A DNA stretch of 64,000 bases from Paenibacillus turicensis (GTDB lineage Bacteria; Bacillota; Bacilli; Paenibacillales; Paenibacillaceae): NCBI RefSeq assembly GCF_017873435.1, contig NZ_JAGGKG010000003.1, positions 248,001 to 312,000 on the forward strand. Direction: 5' to 3'. Of this stretch, positions 8,599 through 16,004 are shown one piece after another. Position numbers and translations under genes: made by a program. Positions within the stretch are counted from its first letter, which is position 1, and the number at the start of each line of letters is the position of its first letter. The notes under the pieces are model-generated. The model did no database searches. It had not been told where the DNA came from and saw only the letters and a list, made by a program, of their open reading frames with translations.

Positions 8599-9249
8599 TT
8601 AGGCTTCTTTTTTTGAAGATTTCTCTTTTGTAATCGTATAACGACAACAATTTCCTTCTTGAGCTAGGCATTCACTGCGCTCAACATTAGCATCTAACAA
8701 GGATTCAAATAGTTTTAGCTCACATTCACAGGCATGCTGATATTGGTTAGCAATTTGCGAGATTGGGCAGTTATGCTCAATTAGGATATATTCGTTTTCA
8801 TCCTGTTGCTCTAACTTGGTCATATAACCATTGTCATTTTGAATTTTTGCTAACGTTTTAACTTTATCCTCAAAGGACTTGCCTACCATTGAAGATTTGT
8901 ATTGTTGTTCTAGTTTTTCTTTTCGACGATCAAATAAGCGATCTACAAGTTTATAATCTGTTTCTTCAGCTAAAACATCTAACAAATCTAATGTAAGTGT
9001 ATGATATTTTTTTGGAAAGAGGTTGTCTCCTTGCTCAGTTAGTCCATAAACAGCAGTAGGCCTTCCCATAGTCGGGCGCACTAATTTAGATTCAATAAGT
9101 CCATCTCTTTCCATTGTGCCAAGATGTCTACGTACAGCCATTTCCGTAATACCTAACTCATCCGTAATTTCCTTTGTACTAAGAGGACCGCTTGTTTTCA
9201 TCATATGAAGTATTTGTTCCCTAGTGGAAAGCTCTTGATTCATTTTCAT
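8599..9249 (-). CDS. SufR-like winged-helix transcriptional regulator, probable Fe-S sensor
   Basis: About 216 residues. A winged HTH (TREQILHMMKTSGPLSTKEITDELGITEMAVRRHLGTMERDG) is followed by a central dimer region and a Cys-rich C-terminus: NC-x12-CEC, then C-x6-CC at the end (ECLAQEGNCCRY). This is the COG2345 pattern in which the cysteines hold an iron-sulphur cluster, as in cyanobacterial SufR. It may report iron or oxidative state. The start is set by AGGAGGTG seven bases before ATG. It sits between yuzB and trhO and is 55 bases upstream of nothing obvious it could co-regulate; targets are unknown. Confidence 0.8.
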   Translation of the reverse strand: MKMNQELSTREQILHMMKTSGPLSTKEITDELGITEMAVRRHLGTMERDGLIESKLVRPTMGRPTAVYGLTEQGDNLFPKKYHTLTLDLLDVLAEETDYKLVDRLFDRRKEKLEQQYKSSMVGKSFEDKVKTLAKIQNDNGYMTKLEQQDENEYILIEHNCPISQIANQYQHACECELKLFESLLDANVERSECLAQEGNCCRYTITKEKSSKKEA

Positions 9250-9303
9250 GGTGATACACCTCCTAGTCATTAAGGTTAAGGATGTTCATTATGCAAGCAA
9301 GCA

Positions 9304-10194
9304 TTAGGATGCACGAGTCTGAAATTTATGTCTACATTCATCAGAGCAAAAGCCTTGGTGCTCCTCATAGCAAGACTCACAGCTAATATATTGTAAGTTA
9401 CACTCAGGGCAATTAATATATTGATCGTTAGACTCATGACAATGGAAGCAAGTGCCTACAACGATATCTTCGTCAGTTCTATTAATGGGTACAGAAATCC
9501 GCTCATCAAAAACGTAACATTTCCCATCAAACAATCGACCTTGTACTTCCGAATCCTTACCATAAGTAACAATACCACCATCAAGTTGGTTAACATCTGT
9601 AAAACCTTCATGGATTAAAAAGCCGGTTAATTTCTCACAACGAATACCGCCAGTACAATAGGTAAGAACCTTTTTATCCTTAAACTGTGTCATATTGTTG
9701 CGAATCCATTCAGGGAATTCTCGGAATGATTCAACATCAGGTCTGATTGCACCACGAAAATGACCAATGTCATATTCATAGTCGGTTCGTCCATCTAAAA
9801 TAATAACATCATCTTGCTGTAGCTGCTCATAAAACTCCTTAGGTGATAAGTGCTTACCCGTAATTTGATTGGGGTCAAGCTCATGTTCGTATCTAAAAGT
9901 AACAAGCTCCTCCTTGTGACGAACAAACATTTTTTTAAATGTATGAGTCTCAACCTCATCTACTTTAAAAACGATATCTGAAAATAGAGGGTTAGCTCGT
10001 AAATCCGCCATATATTGCTCAGTTTGCGCTATAGTTCCCGAAACAGTTCCGTTTATCCCTTCACTTGCGATCAGGATTCTTCCTTTAAGTCCAAGGTTTT
10101 TACAATAGCGTAAATGCTCTTGTGTGAATTGCTCCGGATCATTAATTGTTACGTATTTATAGTACAACAGTACTCTATATTGAAGTTGTTCCAT
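9304..10194 (-). CDS. trhO: tRNA U34 hydroxylase / rhodanese-domain protein TrhO
   Basis: About 296 residues. The N-terminal ferredoxin-like domain ([42 protein letters not shown]) precedes a rhodanese domain with active loop [16 protein letters not shown], whose first Cys is the catalytic one. The C-terminus has a zinc-ribbon-like run (CFHCHES, CPEC, CESC, CSDEC). TrhO makes 5-hydroxyuridine at position 34 of some tRNAs. The ATG follows AGGTGG; the GTG nine bases earlier is less likely. The promoter resembles that of sodA, which suggests joint stress control. Confidence 0.92.
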   Translation of the reverse strand: MEQLQYRVLLYYKYVTINDPEQFTQEHLRYCKNLGLKGRILIASEGINGTVSGTIAQTEQYMADLRANPLFSDIVFKVDEVETHTFKKMFVRHKEELVTFRYEHELDPNQITGKHLSPKEFYEQLQQDDVIILDGRTDYEYDIGHFRGAIRPDVESFREFPEWIRNNMTQFKDKKVLTYCTGGIRCEKLTGFLIHEGFTDVNQLDGGIVTYGKDSEVQGRLFDGKCYVFDERISVPINRTDEDIVVGTCFHCHESNDQYINCPECNLQYISCESCYEEHQGFCSDECRHKFQTRAS

Positions 10195-10226
10195 ATGCAC
10201 CACCTAAATTATATATTTTCTTCTGA

Positions 10227-10276
10227 ATTGTATTGAATTTTATGTACTTAGTCAATATTAAAGTATAGTAAGTATA
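10227..10276 (-). promoter_or_regulatory. trhO promoter with element shared with sodA
   Basis: On the minus strand TTGACT (10255-10250) and TACAAT (10232-10227) are 17 bases apart. The segment 10246-10275 matches the sodA promoter element. Read in the gene's direction it holds TATACTTAC-TATACTT just upstream of the -35, a repeat of TATACTT nine bases apart. Confidence 0.7.
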
Positions 10277-10297
10277 GTATGTATATAAATTAAAACA

Positions 10298-10335
10298 AAA
10301 ACAAGCTACTTCATGATAATGATGTAGCTTGTTTA
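10298..10335 (-). terminator. Terminator of the polysaccharide deacetylase gene
   Basis: AAACAAGCTACTTCAT and ATGATGTAGCTTGTTT form a long stem; minus-strand readthrough ends in TTGTTTTTGTTTT. Confidence 0.8.
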
Positions 10336-10349
10336 AATGAGTCAGTTTC

Positions 10350-11123
10350 TTATTGTGAAACCTTAATATGAGTTTTAGGTGCAACTCGATGTGCCAAAAG
10401 CTGAGAGACGGTTACGAAGGAATATCCTCTTTTTTTTAGTTCAGGTAACAAAATAGATAATGCTTCAGCGGTTTGAGGCTCGTGATATACACAATCATGC
10501 ATTAAAATTATATCGCCGTTGCGTACATTTTTTAACACTCGATTTACAATTTTTTGCACGCCTGGTGAAGCCCAATCCTTCGTATCTTGATGCCAAGACC
10601 ACAATATAAGCTGTAATTTATTTTGTTTAGCAATATCTACAATACGTTCATTAAATTGTCCCCCTGGAGGACGAAAAAATGTTGCTCGATGTCCTGTAGC
10701 CGCAAAAATTGCTTCTTGTGTCTCACTGATTTCATTTAACACTTTGTTTGGGGCTATATTTTGAAAAGAGGGATGGTGGTAGGTATGATTGCCAACCTCA
10801 TGGCCTTCAGCTAATTCCTTTTTTAAAATATCAGGATATTTTTTAACCCGACTACCAACGACAAAAAACGTTGCTTTTGCATCATTTTTTTCTAACACCT
10901 CTAAAATTTTTAACGTTTGTTTTTCATCTGGTCCGTCATCAAAAGTGAAAGCAAGTGCCTTTTCCTCTGTAGGAACATCCCACACAATGTCACCACGCTC
11001 CTCATAATAATGACGATTGCGTATATGTGAATTAGGTTGAGCGCTTGCCTGGCAAGTAAGCATAGGGAAAATGATACATGTGATCACCGTCAGCCTACGG
11101 CAAAATAAGTTTCCTGTAAACAT
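10350..11123 (-). CDS. Secreted polysaccharide deacetylase (NodB fold, carbohydrate esterase 4)
   Basis: 257 residues with a signal peptide (MLMFTGNLFCRRLTVITCIIFPMLTCQASA, possible lipobox-like Cys before the cleavage point). All NodB motifs are present: AFTFDDGPDE (catalytic and metal Asp), GNHTYHHPSF (metal His pair), FFRPPGGQF, LWSWHQDTKDW and ILMHDCVYHEP. These enzymes remove acetyl groups from peptidoglycan or other N-acetylated glycans outside the cell. The ATG at 11123 is ten bases from GGAGGG. A single gene with its own terminator; the substrate is not decided by sequence. Confidence 0.92.
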   Translation of the reverse strand: MFTGNLFCRRLTVITCIIFPMLTCQASAQPNSHIRNRHYYEERGDIVWDVPTEEKALAFTFDDGPDEKQTLKILEVLEKNDAKATFFVVGSRVKKYPDILKKELAEGHEVGNHTYHHPSFQNIAPNKVLNEISETQEAIFAATGHRATFFRPPGGQFNERIVDIAKQNKLQLILWSWHQDTKDWASPGVQKIVNRVLKNVRNGDIILMHDCVYHEPQTAEALSILLPELKKRGYSFVTVSQLLAHRVAPKTHIKVSQ

Positions 11124-11311
11124 AAGTAGCACACCCTCCAATGGTTAGCAAAGTATAAAGATTAGTGTGCTTTATGGGATGAGATTTTATCCTTTATTTT
11201 TAAACTGCTAAAGTTTGTTGACCAGGATGTGCTGTTTCTTACTCAATGGAAGGGGGCAGAAACAAGTTAATGATTCGATGTTGATTTACACTATTGTTAG
11301 GAGATGACGAT

Positions 11312-11764
11312 ATGCATTTAGGAAGTATTTATCTCATAGTAAAAGACTTTGAAAAATCTTTGGGATTTTATGAAAAATTGCTTGAAATGCCTGTGTCTAA
11401 AATGAACATGAACAGATTTGCTATGTTTAATTTTGAGGGCAACTGTATATCGCTTATGAATGGACTATTTGATAGTCATCATCCAGATAAAGTAGAACGG
11501 AGAGGTGAATTTAATGAATATTTTGATGATTTAGAACAAATCGCTAATTTGCCTAATTCTCGTAAAGCAGTGCTGAATTTTTGGGATGAGAATTTAAAAG
11601 AAGAATATAGACGTATTAAGGAACTAAACATTTCTGATAAGCTGACAAGCATCAAATATATTTGTAATGCAAGTCCATATTACTACTTTCAGTTAACAGA
11701 TCCAGACGGAAATATAATTGAGGTAACAGGGGGGTATGAGCCAGAAGAAGGTGAATTCAAATGA
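11312..11764 (+). CDS. VOC (glyoxalase/bleomycin resistance fold) protein
   Basis: About 150 residues. It starts MHLGSIYLIVKDFEKSLGFYEKLLEMPV, the first beta-alpha-beta unit of the VOC fold, and ends QLTDPDGNIIEVTGGY, the second metal-ligand strand. The family includes glyoxalases, dioxygenases and antibiotic-binding proteins; nothing here fixes the substrate. The start is set by TTAGGAGATGA before the ATG at 11312. It is the last gene before the tRNA-associated accessory region. Confidence 0.83.
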   Translation: MHLGSIYLIVKDFEKSLGFYEKLLEMPVSKMNMNRFAMFNFEGNCISLMNGLFDSHHPDKVERRGEFNEYFDDLEQIANLPNSRKAVLNFWDENLKEEYRRIKELNISDKLTSIKYICNASPYYYFQLTDPDGNIIEVTGGYEPEEGEFK

Positions 11765-11888
11765 GTAAATGAACAATTTAATGATCCGATAATGTTTATC
11801 CAGCACAGCTTCCATTTTCCTTACACACTCCTTAGTTCAAATACATAGCTTTTTTGGATTAAAGTCGTTAGCTAATTTAAAAGCTGTT

Positions 11889-11926
11889 TTAAACACAAAA
11901 GAAGCCATGTTGGCGCATGACTTCTT
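11889..11926 (-). terminator. Terminator of the small toxin-like transcript
   Basis: AAGAAGTCATG / CATGGCTTCTT stem (minus strand) with a six-base loop and TTTTGTGTTT tail. It would end a transcript of roughly 200 nt carrying the small ORF at 12018-12107. Confidence 0.7.
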
Positions 11927-12017
11927 AAGTAGTAGTAGTCGCTTTAAGGGCGATAAGGCTATAGAAAAGATGATATTTATTACGAAATAAGACTGTTAAC
12001 CTTTTCAGCAGGGCGGT

Positions 12018-12107
12018 CTATTTCTTTTGGGTAAACGCCACGACAATAGAAATAACCAATGTCAGTAGCGCAATTAGAAGCGCATTTGAACTGATTATTA
12101 ATGTCAA
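12018..12107 (-). CDS. Putative holin-like type I toxin peptide
   Basis: A 29-codon minus-strand ORF reading MTLIISSNALLIALLTLV then ISIVVAFTQKK: one hydrophobic helix followed by a Lys-Lys tail. This is the build of Firmicute holin-like type I toxins (TxpA/BsrG/Fst-like), whose translation is controlled by antisense RNA. The TTG start has AAGGA four bases upstream; an ATT three codons earlier (IKDALTL) is an alternative, and the weak start could mean the gene is decayed. A strong terminator follows 90 bases downstream, as in known toxin mRNAs. The antitoxin RNA is not identified. Confidence 0.5.
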   Translation of the reverse strand: MTLIISSNALLIALLTLVISIVVAFTQKK

Positions 12108-12152
12108 AGCGTCCTTAATTTAAAAAGGAGTAATATATATTTGGATTGTCAC

Positions 12153-12181
12153 TTTACATTTTGAGCCTAACCACTTATATT
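12153..12181 (+). promoter_or_regulatory. Promoter of tRNA-Val
   Basis: TTTACA (12153-12158), 17-base spacer, TATATT (12176-12181), placing +1 about 30 bases before the mature tRNA. Confidence 0.6.
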
Positions 12182-12218
12182 ATTTAAATAGAATGAAAGT
12201 AGTTAATAGTAATAATTG

Positions 12219-12291
12219 GATCTGTTAGCTCAGCAGGGAGAGCGCTATCTTGACAGGGTAGAGGTCGTAGGTTCGAACCCTACACAGATCA
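12219..12291 (+). tRNA. tRNA-Val (anticodon GAC)
   Basis: A complete cloverleaf: acceptor GATCTGT/ACAGATC (7 bp), D arm GCTC...GAGC, anticodon stem CTATC/GGTAG around loop TTGACAG with anticodon GAC, T arm GTAGG-TTCGAAC-CCTAC, discriminator A. The CCA end is not encoded. It has its own promoter and terminator. Its 3' half is copied at 17901-17942, so it appears to be the integration target of an element. Confidence 0.95.
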
Positions 12292-12298
12292 TACTGAG

Positions 12299-12330
12299 AG
12301 AACCCTTACGGTGTAAGGGTTCTTTGCTTT
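12299..12330 (+). terminator. Terminator of tRNA-Val
   Basis: AGAACCCTTAC / GTAAGGGTTCT, 11-bp perfect stem with GGT loop, followed by TTGCTTTT. Confidence 0.9.
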
Positions 12331-12455
12331 TACTTCATTTTTTGGGCAAAATATATAGATTTTTCATCATTTTGATCATCTGAACTGTAGACAAAATAAT
12401 TACTATAGTCAGTAGGAATACTATGGAAATGACCCTGATACAATAATTTCGTAAC
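12330..12455 (-). pseudogene. C-terminal coding remnant of unknown protein
   Basis: The minus strand reads VTKLLYQGHFHSIPTDYSNY followed by FVYSSDDQNDEKSIYFAQKMK and a stop, with protein-like composition but no start codon or RBS. It lies directly behind the tRNA terminator. It is probably the tail of a lost gene of the island; the family is not recognised. The stretch from 12456 to 12587 holds nothing that could be recognised. Confidence 0.3.
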
Positions 12456-12587
12456 TTGTCTTAACTAGTCTTAGAGTAAATATTTGATTTACTTTCCTTT
12501 TATCCGTTTACTGTATCATCACCTCTTTCTAATTTTTGTTTAAATCACTTGTTTGTTTACTAACTACTTTTGTATCTATTAGTACCT

Positions 12588-12881
12588 CTAATAATACTGT
12601 TTAATTTTTTCAGGAGTTAGATTTGAATCAGTATAGTTGCACAATGATTGAATCCCTTCTTTTTGGGGATAAGAAGGATGTAGGAGATCAATTAATTCAA
12701 TATTTAGTGTAAATGAAATTTTCTCAAGTGTCTTAATCGTTGGATTTTTTTCCCCACGTTCAATCTGTCCGATATATGACGTATTCACCCCTGCATTCAA
12801 AGCTAGTTGTTCTTGGCTTAAATTATTTTTGATACGTAAAATCCTGATGTTCTCTCCAATGTTTTCAATACTACTGTTCAT
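12588..12881 (-). CDS. XRE family transcriptional regulator
   Basis: 97 residues. An HTH_3 domain covers about 8-65 (IGENIRILRIKNNLSQEQLA, VNTSYIGQIERGEKNPTIKTLEKI), followed by a short C-terminal tail with no further domain. It resembles SinR-like or phage-type repressors found in mobile elements. The ATG at 12881 lies behind AGGGGGGAGAGGA. It is on the strand opposite to the nuclease-helicase operon and could control the island, but no operator was identified. Confidence 0.85.
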   Translation of the reverse strand: MNSSIENIGENIRILRIKNNLSQEQLALNAGVNTSYIGQIERGEKNPTIKTLEKISFTLNIELIDLLHPSYPQKEGIQSLCNYTDSNLTPEKIKQYY

Positions 12882-12934
12882 TCCTCTCCCCCCTAATGAA
12901 ACAATAAATTTTTTAGTAGAGAGACTCAATATGA

Positions 12935-13057
12935 TATAGTGCGGATTTGAATGGATATAAACATGAATTGATACAGAGTGTAGTTAAAGCGTGGATAAAA
13001 AAACAGATTGGGTTATTTTCAACCCCTGAAACTGTTGTAGAGGGACAAATATTTTAA
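12935..13057 (+). pseudogene. Short coding remnant, C-terminus of unknown protein
   Basis: The plus strand reads an open frame of about 40 codons, with HELIQSVVKAWIKKQIGLF then STPETVVEGQIF and a stop. There is no start codon or RBS and an in-frame stop just upstream. Composition is protein-like. It is wedged between the XRE gene and radC; likely a remnant from past element turnover. Family not recognised. Confidence 0.3.
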
Positions 13058-13659
13058 AAGTCACCATGTTCTTTCAGACTATAAAATTTATTACCTCCAA
13101 TCACTACATGATCAAGTACATCAATCCCAACAATGTCTCCTGCTGCATTAAGCCTTTGAGTTAAGGCAATATCCTCTTTGGAAGGTTCAGGATCACGGCT
13201 AGGATGATTATGAGCGAATATTAACGATGCACTACAATGTCTGATAGCTGCATTAAATACTTCTCTTGGATGAACAATTACAGCATTTAAAGAACCAATA
13301 AAGATCACTTCTTTAAAGATTAGACGGTTTTTAGTATTAAGAAACAAGCAAATGAAATATTCCTTTTGTTCAAAAATCAGTTCAGATTGAACAGCATTGA
13401 ATACATCATGGGGGAACGAATAATGACTGGTTTTTCGTTGGGACTAGCTAGGATTTTGGTAGGTTTCAGTAATGCTAAAATCTGTCTAGCCTTTCCTTTG
13501 CCAATACCCTTGATTGAGATTAACTGTTGTTCTGAAACGTCTACAAGTTCGGCTGTAGTGGGGAAGCGATGGAATGTTCTTGGATGACGTAGCTGTTGCT
13601 AGATTCTCGTAGGGATTGTGAGAATAGGTATTGTAGGTGTTATCTTGGGTTAGGTGCAT
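13054..13659 (-). pseudogene. radC: radC-like gene (JAMM/MPN+ domain) broken by two frameshifts
   Basis: The full gene starts at the ATG at 13659 behind GGAGG and reads into a UPF0758/RadC protein: ELVDVSEQQLISIKGIGKGK (HhH), then PHDVFNAVQSELIFEQKEYF, and the metal motif AHNHPSRDPEPSKED. Two single-base changes break it: an extra C in a C4 run (plus 13560-13563) and a missing C in a C5 run (plus 13410-13414). Only a 97-codon C-terminal ORF with the JAMM motif remains open (13054-13347). RadC-like genes of this size are common cargo of integrative elements and plasmids. Sequencing error in homopolymers is possible. Confidence 0.75.
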
Positions 13660-13777
13660 GGGAATCCTCCTTAATTTGAGTACTTTGTAATAATGTATAT
13701 TTTTAATTAATGAATTTACAGGATTAATCTAATAATTGAATATTTTAGGACTATTGTACTTTAAAAGAGGAAATATC

Positions 13778-13805
13778 TTGAAAGAAACGAAGTATTTAAT
13801 ATATA
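13778..13805 (+). promoter_or_regulatory. Likely promoter of the nuclease-helicase operon
   Basis: TTGAAA (13778-13783) and TATATA (13800-13805) with a 16-base spacer, 30 bases before the TTG start of the nuclease gene. Confidence 0.5.
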
Positions 13806-13835
13806 CATAATTTCTAAAAACAGGAGGTTTTAGTA

Positions 13836-16004
13836 TTGAAGATTAGTAAAGTAAAGGTGAAAAACTATAGGTTATTGAAAGATTTTGAATTAGACCTAGA
13901 AGATGATTTATCTGTAGTTATCGGAAAAAATAATTGTGGTAAAACATCATTACTCTCCATTCTTGACCAATTTATTGGTAAACGATCTAATGGGAATTCA
14001 TTTTCTTATAACGACTTCAATATAGAATTTCAAGAAAAATTTGAAAAGTTAATTGAATCTACCGAAGTCATTAATGAATCTGATCTTGGCATAGCAGTAA
14101 CCGTTTTTATTGAATATAGCAGATTGGATAATTTATCAAACCTAAGTAAACTAATGATGGATTTAGACCCAAAAAATAATACAGTTGTTATTAAATTCGA
14201 ATACACTACTACAGAAGAAGAACTTCTAAAAATTAGATCAGATTTTAAGAAGGAGAAAAAAGAGAAGAAGAATAAGAATGTTAATGATTTTTTGAAAACC
14301 AATCACAAAAAATATTTTAAAATTTATAAGAAAGCTATTTGTTACGATTACATTACTTGCAATGAAAACGAAGATAACTATATTGATCTAACTAAGGATA
14401 ATGCACTTCTTGATAAAATAATTAATTTTAAATTTATTAGTGCTAAAAGAAATATAAGCAACAACGATTCAGATAATGCTCTATCAGTTTTATCCTCAAA
14501 ATATTACGAAAAAAAAGAGGATGGGCTTAGTAACTCAGCTAGTATTCAAAAATTTAAAAATACACTGAGTGACACAGACTCCCATCTAACTAAAATTTAT
14601 GATGTACTATTTGCTGATGTTATTAAGAAAGTTAAGAAATTCGGTGGTGTACAAAAAGATGAATCTGTAATAAAAATTTCTTCAACACTACAACATAAGG
14701 AACTTTTAAAAGGTAATACAACTGTTATGTATAATCATAGTTCAGGCTACTCCTTGCCTGAAAATTATAATGGGCTTGGCTACTTAAATTTAATTACTAT
14801 GATATTTGAGATTGAATTATTATTAAGTGAGTTCAGAATGGAATCTAAAGAAAATCAAGCACCCGCCGACATAAATTTGCTTTTTATTGAAGAACCTGAA
14901 GCACATACTCATCCACAAATGCAGTATGTATTTATAAAGAATATTAAAGAAATATTAAAAGAAGCGAGCACTGGAAAAGGAAAAAATAAATTTAATTTGC
15001 AGACAATTATTACTACCCATTCTTGCCAAATAACATCGGAAAGTAAGTTTGACGATATAAAGTATTTCTATAAATCAAATATAAATCAAGTCAACTCCAA
15101 AAATTTAAAAGACCTTGAGAAAGAATATATAAAAGATGGAAGTATACAATCATTTAAATTTCTAAAACAATATCTTACACTTCACCGTACTGAGTTGTTT
15201 TTTGTAGATAAAGCAATATTTATTGAAGGGGACACTGAAAGAATCCTGCTACCAGCAATGATGAAAAAAATAGATCAACAATTTCCAGACAACCCTTTGC
15301 TATCTCAGAATATATCAATTGTAGAGGTTGGGGCTCATTCACACGTGTTTGAAAAATTTATTGATTTTATAGGAATGAAATCTTTAATAATTACAGATTT
15401 TGATTCAGCAAAAAAAGTCAATGTTGAGGATAATAAGACGGAATTAGAAAAATGTCCAGTCAATGAAGCACACACTATAACAAATAATTCTCTAAAGTAT
15501 TTCTTTAGTTCTACCTATAAGAAATATAAAGAATTACAAAAGGAGATAGCCATTACTGCTGAATTAGACAAAACTAGTATAGATAGCATTAATGAACGTG
15601 ACTTTTATTTAAATCTATCTTTAGATGACAAAAAACTTTGTAAAGATATTTCACAAAAAGAATGGATTTCAAACAAAAACGGACATGTTTTAGTCATTTA
15701 TCAAGTCACAGAGAAAAATTCAGATGGAGTTGAATACTGTGCTAGGAGCTTCGAAGATTCTTTTTTTCACCTAAATCAACAGTTTATTCTTGATAATATA
15801 AGTTCCTTTACAAGTTTAAAAAATAAGAAAGATTTTAAAGCAGGAACTAATCCCTATATTCTAGCTGAAAGATGTATAGAAAAAAAACCTAATTTTGCAA
15901 TGGAGATACTAATTAACAGTCAAGAAAATAATAATATTGAGTTCTCTAACTGGGAAATTCCATATTACATAAAGGAAGGTTTGCTATGGTTGAAGGACAA
16001 GTAG
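13836..16004 (+). CDS. Class 2 OLD-family ATP-dependent nuclease, Gabija GajA-like
   Basis: 722 residues. An ABC-type ATPase domain has Walker A GKNNCGKT (30-37), Walker B LLFIEEPEAHTHPQ (about 345-358) and the switch TTHS. A TOPRIM nuclease domain follows with IEGDTERILLP (about 462-472) and ITDFDSA (about 517-523), giving the acidic metal residues. In Gabija, GajA nicks or degrades phage DNA when nucleotides run low. This protein is longer than the reference GajA (about 580), so it is a divergent subfamily. The TTG start lies eight bases behind GGAGG. It overlaps the helicase gene by 19 bases, indicating translational coupling. Very A-rich codon use unlike neighbours points to transfer. Confidence 0.85.
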   Translation: MKISKVKVKNYRLLKDFELDLEDDLSVVIGKNNCGKTSLLSILDQFIGKRSNGNSFSYNDFNIEFQEKFEKLIESTEVINESDLGIAVTVFIEYSRLDNLSNLSKLMMDLDPKNNTVVIKFEYTTTEEELLKIRSDFKKEKKEKKNKNVNDFLKTNHKKYFKIYKKAICYDYITCNENEDNYIDLTKDNALLDKIINFKFISAKRNISNNDSDNALSVLSSKYYEKKEDGLSNSASIQKFKNTLSDTDSHLTKIYDVLFADVIKKVKKFGGVQKDESVIKISSTLQHKELLKGNTTVMYNHSSGYSLPENYNGLGYLNLITMIFEIELLLSEFRMESKENQAPADINLLFIEEPEAHTHPQMQYVFIKNIKEILKEASTGKGKNKFNLQTIITTHSCQITSESKFDDIKYFYKSNINQVNSKNLKDLEKEYIKDGSIQSFKFLKQYLTLHRTELFFVDKAIFIEGDTERILLPAMMKKIDQQFPDNPLLSQNISIVEVGAHSHVFEKFIDFIGMKSLIITDFDSAKKVNVEDNKTELEKCPVNEAHTITNNSLKYFFSSTYKKYKELQKEIAITAELDKTSIDSINERDFYLNLSLDDKKLCKDISQKEWISNKNGHVLVIYQVTEKNSDGVEYCARSFEDSFFHLNQQFILDNISSFTSLKNKKDFKAGTNPYILAERCIEKKPNFAMEILINSQENNNIEFSNWEIPYYIKEGLLWLKDK

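Noticed and set aside
13366-13587. 73-codon plus-strand ORF
   Set aside because: It is antisense to the radC reading frames, which carry recognisable HhH and JAMM motifs.
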